A stretch of 7,314 nucleotides of DNA from Parachlamydiales bacterium (GTDB lineage: Bacteria; Chlamydiota; Chlamydiia; Chlamydiales; JAJFMK01): positions 1 to 7,314 of the forward strand of contig JAGVKY010000154.1 of the NCBI GenBank assembly GCA_020050175.1. Direction: 5' to 3'. Position 1 is the stretch's first letter, and every line of letters starts with the position of its first letter. The notes under the pieces were generated by a model. It saw nothing but the letters and a program-made list of their open reading frames with translations, was not told the DNA's origin and made no database searches. Positions 1 through 5,828 of this stretch are shown here, piece after piece. The position numbers and the translations under genes are program-made.

Positions 1-99
1 GCTTGCCGAGCTACTTCCTGATCACTGGGCAACCTCTAAACAAATCTAAGCTTGTAATGGTTGAATCTAAGTCAACCTGTGCTTCAGCTGACGCTTACT
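1..99. repeat. Left copy of a 99-bp perfect terminal inverted repeat
   Basis: Bases 1-99 are the exact reverse complement of 7216-7314. The match starts at the first base and breaks at position 100 (c here, t in the reverse-complemented right end). A repeat that starts flush with both ends and has exactly 99 bases of identity is what a de Bruijn graph assembler with k=99 leaves when both contig ends stop at the same branching k-mer. That origin is inferred; the repeat itself is seen directly. It implies that a repeated sequence lies outside both ends. Transposon terminal inverted repeats are usually much shorter, and no transposase sits between the copies. Confidence 0.9.
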
Positions 100-259
100 C
101 TGCAATGATGGTTTTAACGGACTTAGGAGTCTGCTCAAGAAGAGAACCCAGTACTTGGGCATCTCCTATCTCATCTAAGGCAAAATGGGCCCTTAACGGG
201 GCGCGGGGGCGTCCCCGACTTGTTTTTGATGATTTACTTAGATATTCAGATAGAGTTTT
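11..259 (-). pseudogene. Degenerate transposase-like fragment (IS4/IS5-type DDE), tentative
   Basis: Read on the minus strand, 259 down to 98 is open for 54 codons between a TGA (260-262) and a TAA (95-97). After the TAA the same frame stays open for 27 codons to a TAG at 11-13. The segment containing GDAQVLGSLLEQTPKSVKTI resembles the stretch before the second catalytic Asp (ADGAYD-like) in IS4/IS5-superfamily transposases. The part beyond the TAA, ending RGCPVIRK, recalls the following RG-x-PVIP-R/K region. The catalytic Asp position reads Glu followed by a stop, so nothing functional is encoded. The segment has a GC-rich patch near 199-218, unlike its AT-rich surroundings. The family call rests on remembered patterns only. 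It could instead be the 3' end of an unrelated gene, or noncoding sequence. Confidence 0.33.
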
Positions 260-306
260 TCAACAACGCCTAGCTGAACTGCTTATTCAAACTCTTTTAT
301 ACTAAA

Positions 307-335
307 TTGACCGTTTAAATAATTAGTTATAAAAT
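307..335 (+). promoter_or_regulatory. Sigma70-type promoter for the three small membrane-protein genes
   Basis: The sequence shows TTGACC at 307-312 and TAAAAT at 330-335, separated by 17 bases, matching five of six positions in each consensus hexamer at ideal spacing. Transcription would start near 342, about 18 bases before the ATG at 360, leaving room for the GGGG ribosome-binding element at 348-351. It lies in the only noncoding gap upstream of the triplet, so the three genes are probably one transcript. Confidence 0.62.
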
Positions 336-359
336 CGTGGTTTTTATGGGGATATTGAT

Positions 360-707
360 ATGCGCCAAACAGTGATCTTTTCGACGATTTGCGGAGCTGT
401 GCTAGGACACAATTTAGCCCATGTCGTTTTAAAAGAAGATCAACGCATTACACCCGGCACTGATAAAACCCTTGCAAAGGGACTTATTTTTGCCACCTCC
501 ATTACTAGCTACTTAATCGGTGGATTGTTTGCCTCTTTAGTTTTATGGCCTATGGGTGGAAATCCTATCCTTAAAAAGGGGGTAAGGCTTTTGACCCATT
601 TAGCTCTGGGAACTGCTGTTTTTTTTATGCAGGTCCTTTGCTGGGATATTTTGCTCAATAAATTGCAGGAACGGGGAATTCCTTTTCGGATGCCTCACTT
701 TAATTAG
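360..707 (+). CDS. Small integral membrane protein, first of three tandem paralogs
   Basis: This encodes a 115-residue protein that I do not recognise. Three hydrophobic segments are visible, at about residues 4-23, 42-63 and 78-98, with a short charged loop (25-40) and a basic tail rich in Lys, Arg and His. There is no cleavable signal or lipobox, so it is probably an inner-membrane protein. Landmarks shared with the next two genes are GAVLG at 12-16, YLIGG at 51-55 and QVLCW at 91-95. The ATG at 360 sits 8 bases after GGGG (348-351) and just downstream of a good promoter. The stop codon overlaps the ribosome-binding site of the next gene, so the genes are probably co-transcribed. Holin-like size and topology are noted, but no lysis or phage gene is nearby. 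Function unknown. Confidence 0.82.
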   Translation: MRQTVIFSTICGAVLGHNLAHVVLKEDQRITPGTDKTLAKGLIFATSITSYLIGGLFASLVLWPMGGNPILKKGVRLLTHLALGTAVFFMQVLCWDILLNKLQERGIPFRMPHFN

Positions 708-716
708 AGGAAACTT

Positions 717-1076
717 ATGCAAATTGTAGCCAACCTACTTTACTCAACCGTTATGGGAGCTTTACCTGGCTATCTCATGGGCAATAAGGCCATGGAGGAA
801 TTGGAAAAATTTCCAAGATTCAAAAACATGCCTCCCGAAAAAGTTTACATTTATAAGGTTTGGGCGATAGCCCTCTCCGTCTTTGGATTTTTTATAGGGG
901 GCATCGCTGCTAGAATGGTTTTACCGGCTAAAGCCGATGATGCTTTTCTTAAGTTAGCTGCTCGAGGAATTGTCCAAGTCGGAGTTGGATTTGGGTGTCT
1001 TGCCCTTCAAGCATTAGGGTGGTTGCAAGTTGGTATTGGCGAATACATGCGGCAAGCAAGAAATGGTGAAATTTAA
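717..1076 (+). CDS. Small integral membrane protein, second of three tandem paralogs
   Basis: This encodes a 119-residue protein of unknown function with hydrophobic segments at about residues 3-22, 48-69 and 84-106. The loop between the first two (24-47) is charged and contains a K/E/R/F-rich stretch. It shares the family landmarks: GALPG at 14-18, FFIGG at 58-62 and QALGW at 98-102. It is preceded by AGAGG (706-710) six bases before the ATG, and this element overlaps the stop codon of the upstream gene. The next gene starts 3 bases after its stop. Glycines are frequent within the membrane segments, which suggests close helix packing or oligomerisation; that is inference. No enzyme, transporter or receptor motif is visible. 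Confidence 0.82.
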   Translation: MQIVANLLYSTVMGALPGYLMGNKAMEELEKFPRFKNMPPEKVYIYKVWAIALSVFGFFIGGIAARMVLPAKADDAFLKLAARGIVQVGVGFGCLALQALGWLQVGIGEYMRQARNGEI

Positions 1077-1079
1077 ACC

Positions 1080-1409
1080 ATGATCAGCCTGAACTTAGTT
1101 GTTTCTTTCATGGCCGGTGCTGTCCCTGGATTTAAGCTCGGTGATTCTGTTGCTGACGAATACCTTGTTGGATGGGATGAAAATGTGCCAAAAGCCATCA
1201 AAGTCACCTCCATTGGCCTGACGGTTCTAGGGTTCTATATCGCAGGCCATATCACTAAATTTTTTCCCAATCGTAAACTCACTCAAAAAATTACAAATCT
1301 TGCCTTACAAATGATGCTTGGCGGCCTTATTTTTATCTGCCAAATGTTGTTTTGGATTAATGTTGGGGAAGAATTTCGAAAGGCCGCTACCCTTTTGGAG
1401 CGTTTTTAA
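1080..1409 (+). CDS. Small integral membrane protein, third of three tandem paralogs
   Basis: This encodes a 109-residue protein of unknown function with hydrophobic segments at about residues 4-18, 42-58 and 74-95. Family landmarks are GAVPG at 13-17, FYIAG at 52-56 and QMLFW at 88-92, at nearly the same spacing as in the two upstream genes. Its ATG follows the previous stop by only 3 bases. The ribosome-binding element is probably GGTGA at 1065-1069, inside the end of the upstream gene, so translation is likely coupled. The C-terminal tail is charged (EEFRKAATLLERF). The last 23 bases overlap the end of the minus-strand gene, an unusual but real-looking convergent overlap. No terminator is seen at its end. 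Confidence 0.82.
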   Translation: MISLNLVVSFMAGAVPGFKLGDSVADEYLVGWDENVPKAIKVTSIGLTVLGFYIAGHITKFFPNRKLTQKITNLALQMMLGGLIFICQMLFWINVGEEFRKAATLLERF

Positions 1410-1665
1410 TTAGCTCCAGAGCGACTTCTCGACCCGTTCTTGTGAATTGAACATTCTCCTCCCCTCTTTTACGCAAGAGATTTCCGCGGACCATTTGAGC
1501 TACAATTGAATCGACCCCCTTTGGGTTGATCCGAGCTCTTAAACCCACGTCATAGCGATTAATTTCAACATCTGTGAGCTCCTCATCAGAAGACAATCTC
1601 TCCTCCGCCATCACATGTGCTTCAATTAAATATTTTTCTTCTCTGGTGTAACTTTTCGGTTTCAT
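1387..1665 (-). CDS. Small basic protein with winged-helix-like C-terminal half
   Basis: This encodes a 92-residue soluble protein if the ATG at 1665 is used. In-frame ATGs at 1686 and 1707 would give 99 or 106 residues. None has a convincing ribosome-binding site. I chose 1665 because a TATAAT lies 10 bases upstream on this strand and because the 1707 start would leave only 8 bases to potA. The N-terminal part (about residues 7-26) is predicted helical. Residues 51-88, from GVDSIVAQMV through GNLLRKRGEENVQFTRTG to REVALELI, follow the pattern recognition helix, then a basic beta wing, then LT-x-x-G-x-x-x-A seen in winged-helix DNA-binding proteins. It could therefore be a small transcription factor, perhaps acting on the divergent pot operon. 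Neither the fold nor the target is proven, and I do not recognise a named family. Confidence 0.68.
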   Translation of the reverse strand: MKPKSYTREEKYLIEAHVMAEERLSSDEELTDVEINRYDVGLRARINPKGVDSIVAQMVRGNLLRKRGEENVQFTRTGREVALELIKNAPKG

Positions 1666-1674
1666 ATTCGGAGA

Positions 1675-1680
1675 ATTATA
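1675..1680 (-). promoter_or_regulatory. Candidate -10 element (TATAAT) for the minus-strand gene
   Basis: Read on the minus strand, a perfect TATAAT lies in the short gap between the two divergent genes. Transcription from it would begin about 3 bases before the ATG at 1665, giving an almost leaderless mRNA, which agrees with the lack of a ribosome-binding site. No good -35 is seen: the best at this spacing is TAACAC. A six-base match in AT-rich DNA can arise by chance. Confidence 0.35.
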
Positions 1681-1715
1681 TACCATTTTTGCGAGCCGTG
1701 TTAACATTATGTTCT

Positions 1716-2867
1716 ATGCCAAACTCCCTCGAGTTCGAAGAGATCACCAAATCTTACCAACGTATCCAGGCTGTTAAAAAAGCCTCTTTCACGATTAAGG
1801 GAGGAGAGTTTTTTTCTATCCTCGGACCAAGCGGCTGTGGAAAGACGACATTGCTACGCCTAGTGGCTGGGTTCGAAAAACCAGATAGCGGAACTATTCG
1901 ACTCGATGGGCAAGACATCACCCTTCTTCCTCCGAACAAGCGGCCTATCAATACTGTTTTTCAAAGTTATGCCCTTTTCCCTCACTTGAATGTCTACGAA
2001 AATATAGCCTTCGGCTTGAGGCTTCATAAAAAAAGCGAAAAAGAAATTCGTAATGAAGTTGAAAAAATGCTCGCGCTCATTCAAATGGAAGAGCTGGCCC
2101 ACTCCTTACCCGATGATATTAGCGGCGGACAAAAACAAAGAGTGGCAATCGCAAGAGCTTTGGTCATGAAGCCAAGAATTCTTCTTTTGGATGAACCGCT
2201 TGCAGCACTCGACTTAAAACTCCGTCAAAGAATGCTCATTGAACTCGACCGCATTCATGACGAAGTGGGCATTACCTTTATTTTTGTGACACACGATCAA
2301 ACAGAAGCGATGGCCGTTTCTGACAGGATTGCTGTTATGCACCAAGGCTTTGTGGAACAGGTCGGCTCCCCAATCGAAGTGTATGAAGCCCCAAAAAGTA
2401 GTTTTGTTGCTGCCTTTATTGGTGACACCAACTTTTTGGATGGGATCGTCTCTCAGCAAGTCTCGCCAGAATATAGCGAGCTGAGGATCGAAGACTTCCC
2501 TCCCGTGATTTGCTTTAATGATAAACAATTGAATAAGGGGGAACTTGTCCACTTAACGATTCGACCCGAGAAAATTCGGATCTCTCGAGAAGCCCCTAAA
2601 CCTTCACCTGTCCACAACACAATTCCCGGCATTGTGGATGATGTGATTTATAAAGGTGATCATACTAAATTTTGGGTCAGAGTTGGAGAGTATCGGATTT
2701 CAGTTCTTCAGCTCCACGCCCGTTTTCTTCTGGATGAAAAACCTATTACATGGAATGACTCAGTCTGGATCTCCTGGCATGCCGATGATGGATTTATGTT
2801 AGAGCGCTATAGTGCTAAAGACGAAGCTTTGACAGTGCTGCCGCAGGAGACCGACGAAGAGGAATGA
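1716..2867 (+). CDS. potA: Polyamine ABC transporter ATP-binding protein PotA
   Basis: This is the ATPase subunit of a spermidine/putrescine-type importer, 383 residues from the ATG at 1716 (E. coli PotA is 378). It powers uptake at the cytoplasmic face by binding PotB and PotC. All nucleotide-binding motifs are intact: Walker A GPSGCGKTT (37-45), Q-loop Gln83 in VFQSYALFPH, signature ISGGQKQR (135-142), Walker B ILLLDEP with Glu160 (155-161), D-loop AALD (163-166) and H-loop His193 in FVTHDQTEAM. Residues from about 285 to 375 match the C-terminal TOBE-like regulatory domain of this subfamily. The frame is open back to a GTG at 1617, but that adds a hydrophobic stretch foreign to the family. 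No clear ribosome-binding site precedes 1716. The last four bases (ATGA) overlap the start of potB. Confidence 0.95.
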   Translation: MPNSLEFEEITKSYQRIQAVKKASFTIKGGEFFSILGPSGCGKTTLLRLVAGFEKPDSGTIRLDGQDITLLPPNKRPINTVFQSYALFPHLNVYENIAFGLRLHKKSEKEIRNEVEKMLALIQMEELAHSLPDDISGGQKQRVAIARALVMKPRILLLDEPLAALDLKLRQRMLIELDRIHDEVGITFIFVTHDQTEAMAVSDRIAVMHQGFVEQVGSPIEVYEAPKSSFVAAFIGDTNFLDGIVSQQVSPEYSELRIEDFPPVICFNDKQLNKGELVHLTIRPEKIRISREAPKPSPVHNTIPGIVDDVIYKGDHTKFWVRVGEYRISVLQLHARFLLDEKPITWNDSVWISWHADDGFMLERYSAKDEALTVLPQETDEEE

Positions 2868-3733
2868 AGAGATCTTTTAACAAAAGCGAATTACTTTTAA
2901 CTCTTCCGAGTCTTCTTTTTCTCACTGTTTTCTTTCTTATCCCTGCTGTGATTTTGATTGCATGCGCTTTTAAAGAAAGGGGGCTTTACGGAGGTTTTGG
3001 AGCTGGCTGGTCGTTGGACGCCATTTTCTCTCTCTTTTCTCAGGGCAATTTTATTGTTTTGATAAGAACGGTTCTTTTGAGTTCGATTGCCACTTCCTTA
3101 ACCCTTCTTTTAGCAATTCCAGCAGCCTACGGGATTGCAAGAAGCACCCCTTTTTTGAGACGACTTCTTCTCATATTGATTATTGTCCCTTCTTGGAGCT
3201 CCTTCCTGATCAGGGTATATGCCTGGAAGCTATTTCTTCATCCTGAAGGGCCTTTAAAGCATTTTTTAGAGACATTTTTTTTTGTCTCTCCTGAGACAAT
3301 CCTCCTTTACAACGATGGAGCTGTTCTCCTTGTAATGATCTACACCTACTTACCCTTTGCCATCCTCCCTATCTACACTGCTTCGCTCAAGTTTAATCAG
3401 CACCTATTTGAAGCAGCGCTTGATTTAGGTTGTACGCGTTTACAAGCTTTCTTCAAAGTTTTCCTGCCTGGCATCAGCCGCGGAATATCGACAGCTATCT
3501 TGCTAGTTTTTATCCCCTTTATGGGAGCATATGTTATTCCTGACTTAGTCGGGGGTACCCATTCGGAGATGCTAGGCAACAGAATTGCTCAAAAGACTTT
3601 AGTCGAAAGGGACTTTCCTGAAGCAGCTTCTCTCTCCCTCCTTTTAGCGATTGCGACGATCATTCCCCTCTACTTTTTTTCTCGTGTTGAAAAGCGGGGC
3701 TTTGACCTCAAAGTTCAAAGGAATGTTGAATGA
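2864..3733 (+). CDS. potB: Polyamine ABC transporter permease PotB
   Basis: This is the first transmembrane subunit of the importer, 289 residues (E. coli PotB is about 275). About six hydrophobic segments are visible, near residues 10-35, 66-92, 98-120, 148-175, 204-232 and 255-280. The cytoplasmic EAA loop that docks onto the ATPase is clear: EAALDLG at 183-189 with the downstream KVFLP ending at 202. The ATG overlaps the potA stop as ATGA, with AGAGGA directly before it and AGGAGA at 2845-2850 further upstream, so translation is probably coupled to potA. The first-permease (PotB) assignment rests on gene order and similarity of sequence layout. The start of potC overlaps its stop in the same ATGA arrangement. 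Confidence 0.94.
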   Translation: MKRSFNKSELLLTLPSLLFLTVFFLIPAVILIACAFKERGLYGGFGAGWSLDAIFSLFSQGNFIVLIRTVLLSSIATSLTLLLAIPAAYGIARSTPFLRRLLLILIIVPSWSSFLIRVYAWKLFLHPEGPLKHFLETFFFVSPETILLYNDGAVLLVMIYTYLPFAILPIYTASLKFNQHLFEAALDLGCTRLQAFFKVFLPGISRGISTAILLVFIPFMGAYVIPDLVGGTHSEMLGNRIAQKTLVERDFPEAASLSLLLAIATIIPLYFFSRVEKRGFDLKVQRNVE

Positions 3734-4503
3734 GAGAGAGAAGCTATTTTCCTCAGTTGATCATTGGGTTTACCCTTTTTTTTCTTTATCTTCCCATCAT
3801 CATTCTCGTCATCAGCTCATTTAACACCTCTCGTTTTAGTGCTGTCTGGGGGGGATTTTCCTTCAAGTGGTACCTAAAGCTTTTTTCCGAGCCTCAAGTT
3901 TTAAGTGCTTTTGGTCAATCGCTCATTGTGGCAACCTCTGCAACAATTGCCTCAACAGTATTAGGCACATTTGCAGCTTTTGCTCTCCACCGTTTTAAGG
4001 GGACGCTTCAAAAAGTCCATTACGCACTGATTTTTTCCCCCCTTCTCCTTCCTGATTTGTTAATGGGGGTCAGCCTTCTGATCTTTTTTGTTTTTCTTAA
4101 CATGAAGCTCGGCCTTTTTACTATTTTTCTCGCTCACACAACATTTTGCGTCAGTTATGTGACTTTTGTTGTCATGTCTCGTCTGCAAAATTTTGATTTT
4201 TCTCTCATCGAAGCGGCTTGGGATCTTGGAGCAACCCCTTTTCAAGTCGTTAAAAAAGTGATTTTTCCCATCATGGGGCCTGGTATTTTAGCCGCTGCCT
4301 TGCTCGCATTCACCCTTTCAATTGATGATTTCGTTGTCACTTTTTTTGTCGCAGGACCTGGCTCTCAGACTCTGCCGCTCTATATCTATGGGATGATCAA
4401 ATATGGAACAACTCCGATCATCAACGCCCTTTCAACTATTCTTCTTGCTGTAACTTTTATCATTGTTGGTTTAACTGAATATCTAAAAGGGAGTGAAGAA
4501 TGA
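3730..4503 (+). CDS. potC: Polyamine ABC transporter permease PotC
   Basis: This is the second transmembrane subunit, 257 residues, close to the usual length of PotC. Hydrophobic segments lie near residues 7-30, 58-85, 95-120, 123-147, 183-210 and 228-250. The EAA loop reads EAAWDLG at 161-167 followed by KKVIFP ending at 180. The later segment LSIDDFVVTFF is a typical PotC/PotI feature. With PotB it forms the membrane channel through which the ligand released by PotD passes. The ribosome-binding site AAGGA (3718-3722) lies 7 bases before the ATG, inside the end of potB. The ATG and the potB stop overlap by 4 bases, and potD begins in the same way at its end. Confidence 0.94.
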   Translation: MRERSYFPQLIIGFTLFFLYLPIIILVISSFNTSRFSAVWGGFSFKWYLKLFSEPQVLSAFGQSLIVATSATIASTVLGTFAAFALHRFKGTLQKVHYALIFSPLLLPDLLMGVSLLIFFVFLNMKLGLFTIFLAHTTFCVSYVTFVVMSRLQNFDFSLIEAAWDLGATPFQVVKKVIFPIMGPGILAAALLAFTLSIDDFVVTFFVAGPGSQTLPLYIYGMIKYGTTPIINALSTILLAVTFIIVGLTEYLKGSEE

Positions 4504-5516
4504 GACTCCTCGGTCTATCTATTCTTTTGTCGTTGTTTTTGTCGGGTTGCGGAGAAAATAAAAGGACTTTGCATCTCTATGATTGGAGCAATTTTATTCA
4601 CCCCGATGCCATCCATCAATTTGAGGATAAATACAATTGCCGCATTGTCATCGACACTTATGATTCGAATGAATCGATGACAGCAAAATTGATTGCAGGC
4701 GGCGGCGGTTATGACGTCGTTTTCCCCACTCAATATTTTGTTGACATACTTTATCATCAACAGCTTATCGAAAAACTTGATCTTTCTAAAATCCCCAATT
4801 ACAAAAATATCGATTGGGAAGAACTGGCCGATTTTCATATCGAAAAAACCGACGCTGCCCTCCCCTATCTTTTAACAACAACCGGCATAGCTTATCGAGC
4901 TGACCGAGTGGAGATGCCCGATTCGTGGACAATCTTTTCTAATCCCAAGTACAAAGGGAGAACTACGCTCTTAAATGACGTCAGGGATGTCTTGGGAGCG
5001 GCTCTTTTGACCCTTGGATACGATGTAAATTCAAAGAATCCCGAAGAAATAGAAAAGGCTACAAATGTCGTTTTAGAATGGAAAAAAAATATTGCTAAAT
5101 TTGACTCTGACTATAAAAACGGCATAGCGAGCAGTGAATTTCTCATTTGTCAAGCTTATAGCGGTGAAGTTCAGCAAGTAATTCAAGAGAGTCCTGAAGT
5201 TGATTACTCCCTTCCAAAAGAGGGCAGCATTGTCTCATGCGACATGGTGGCAATTCCACGCGGCGCCCCTTCGATCGATTTAGCCTATGCTTTTTTAAAC
5301 TTTTTACTTGAACCAGAAATTGCCTACCTTAACATGACTTATGCGTATGGCAATCCAACAAATAAAGCTTTAATGGAGACATTACCCACCTCCTTTAGAG
5401 ACAATAACCTGATCTTTCCAACCCCCGAAGAGGCGAAGCGTTGCTATCCAATACTAGACGTTGGTGAAGCTACTCTTTACTACAACGAGGCTTGGACCAA
5501 AATTAAAACGAGTTAA
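4500..5516 (+). CDS. potD: Polyamine-type substrate-binding lipoprotein PotD
   Basis: This is the extracytoplasmic ligand-binding subunit, 338 residues. A short hydrophobic N-terminus ends in the lipobox LSGC, so mature protein should begin at lipidated Cys17. E. coli PotD, as I recall it, is instead a soluble periplasmic protein. Family landmarks are LYDWSNF (26-32), SNESMTAKL, YDVVFPTQYFVD (71-82), NDVRDV (159-164), LPKEGSIV, MVAIP and a C-terminal LDVGEAT (319-325). Against pocket positions remembered from the E. coli structure, Trp29, Tyr79, Asp160 and Asp248 are kept. The Glu171 equivalent is Asp163, the Trp229 equivalent is Tyr220 and the Trp255 equivalent is Ser246. The fold and family are sure; the preference for spermidine, putrescine or another amine is not. 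GGGAG (4489-4493) precedes the ATG by 6 bases. Confidence 0.93.
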   Translation: MRLLGLSILLSLFLSGCGENKRTLHLYDWSNFIHPDAIHQFEDKYNCRIVIDTYDSNESMTAKLIAGGGGYDVVFPTQYFVDILYHQQLIEKLDLSKIPNYKNIDWEELADFHIEKTDAALPYLLTTTGIAYRADRVEMPDSWTIFSNPKYKGRTTLLNDVRDVLGAALLTLGYDVNSKNPEEIEKATNVVLEWKKNIAKFDSDYKNGIASSEFLICQAYSGEVQQVIQESPEVDYSLPKEGSIVSCDMVAIPRGAPSIDLAYAFLNFLLEPEIAYLNMTYAYGNPTNKALMETLPTSFRDNNLIFPTPEEAKRCYPILDVGEATLYYNEAWTKIKTS

Positions 5517-5518
5517 CC

Positions 5519-5548
5519 TCGACTCAAATTCTACAATCAGGCTAAAAT
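5519..5548 (+). promoter_or_regulatory. Possible promoter for the cold-shock/helicase pair
   Basis: TCGACT at 5519-5524 and TAAAAT at 5543-5548 are 18 bases apart in the gap after potD. The -35 is a weak match and the -10 is good. An alternative -10, TACAAT, lies at 5532-5537 without a good -35. Start of transcription near 5555 would give a leader of about 48 bases that includes the 5564-5581 hairpin. Independent transcription is also plausible because the encoded functions differ from the pot operon. Confidence 0.38.
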
Positions 5549-5549
5549 G

Positions 5550-5587
5550 TAATGGGTCACACATCCCGACCAACGTCGGGAGCATTA
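5550..5587 (+). promoter_or_regulatory. Hairpin in the leader of the cold-shock gene
   Basis: A perfect 7-bp stem, TCCCGAC (5564-5570) pairing with GTCGGGA (5575-5581), closes a CAAC tetraloop. A second 5-bp stem, TAATG (5550-5554) with CATTA (5583-5587), can extend it across an asymmetric loop of 9 and 1 bases. It ends 5 bases before the ribosome-binding GGAG (5593-5596). No T-tract follows, so it is unlikely to be an intrinsic terminator. Cold-shock mRNAs are known for structured leaders that control translation; a similar role here is inference. Confidence 0.5.
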
Positions 5588-5602
5588 ATTACGGAGAAAA
5601 TC

Positions 5603-5809
5603 GTGTCCAAAAAATCAGGGAAAATTAAGTTTTTCAATTCACAAAAAGGCTTCGGCTTCATCACTCCCGACGACGGTAGCAAAGAACTCTTTGTCCATGT
5701 GAGCAACATCGAAGGCAACGTTAAAACATTGCAAGAAGGACAAAAAGTCCACTACGAGGAAAGACAAGGAAGAAAAGGGCCAGAAGCCGCAGAAGTCTCC
5801 CTCGCCTAA
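5603..5809 (+). CDS. Cold-shock domain protein (CspA family)
   Basis: This encodes a 68-residue single cold-shock domain, the normal size for CspA-type RNA chaperones that bind single-stranded nucleic acid and melt RNA structure. RNP1 is KGFGFI at 15-20 and RNP2 is LFVHVS at 29-34. The opening GKIKFFN and the closing GPEAAEVSLA are typical. The start is taken as GTG at 5603, because GGAG at 5593-5596 sits 6 bases upstream and the protein then begins at the usual place. An ATG at 5552 would add 17 residues foreign to the family and has no ribosome-binding site. A helicase gene follows after 19 bases, so the two are probably co-transcribed. The specific paralog (cspA, cspC, cspD and so on) cannot be told from sequence alone. 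Confidence 0.93.
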   Translation: MSKKSGKIKFFNSQKGFGFITPDDGSKELFVHVSNIEGNVKTLQEGQKVHYEERQGRKGPEAAEVSLA

Positions 5810-5828
5810 CCCCCCAAAAAGGAATATT

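Noticed and set aside
3..305. Plus-strand open frame of 100 codons at the left end, starting with TTG
   Set aside because: It begins inside the terminal repeat, has no ribosome-binding site, shows no recognisable domain, and competes with a more transposase-like reading on the opposite strand.
360..1409. Phage holins or a lysis cassette
   Set aside because: Size and three-helix topology could fit, but three homologous copies with no endolysin, spanin or phage gene nearby make this unsupported.
1617..1715. N-terminal extension of PotA from a GTG at 1617
   Set aside because: The extra 33 residues are hydrophobic, overlap the divergent gene and are not part of the PotA family, which starts close to the 1716 ATG.
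5564..5581. Hairpin as an intrinsic terminator for potABCD
   Set aside because: The stem is good but no T-tract follows, and it sits close to the cold-shock gene start, which fits a leader element better.
5552..5602. N-terminal extension of the cold-shock protein from an ATG at 5552
   Set aside because: There is no ribosome-binding site, the extension would be translated from the leader hairpin, and it is foreign to this very uniform family.
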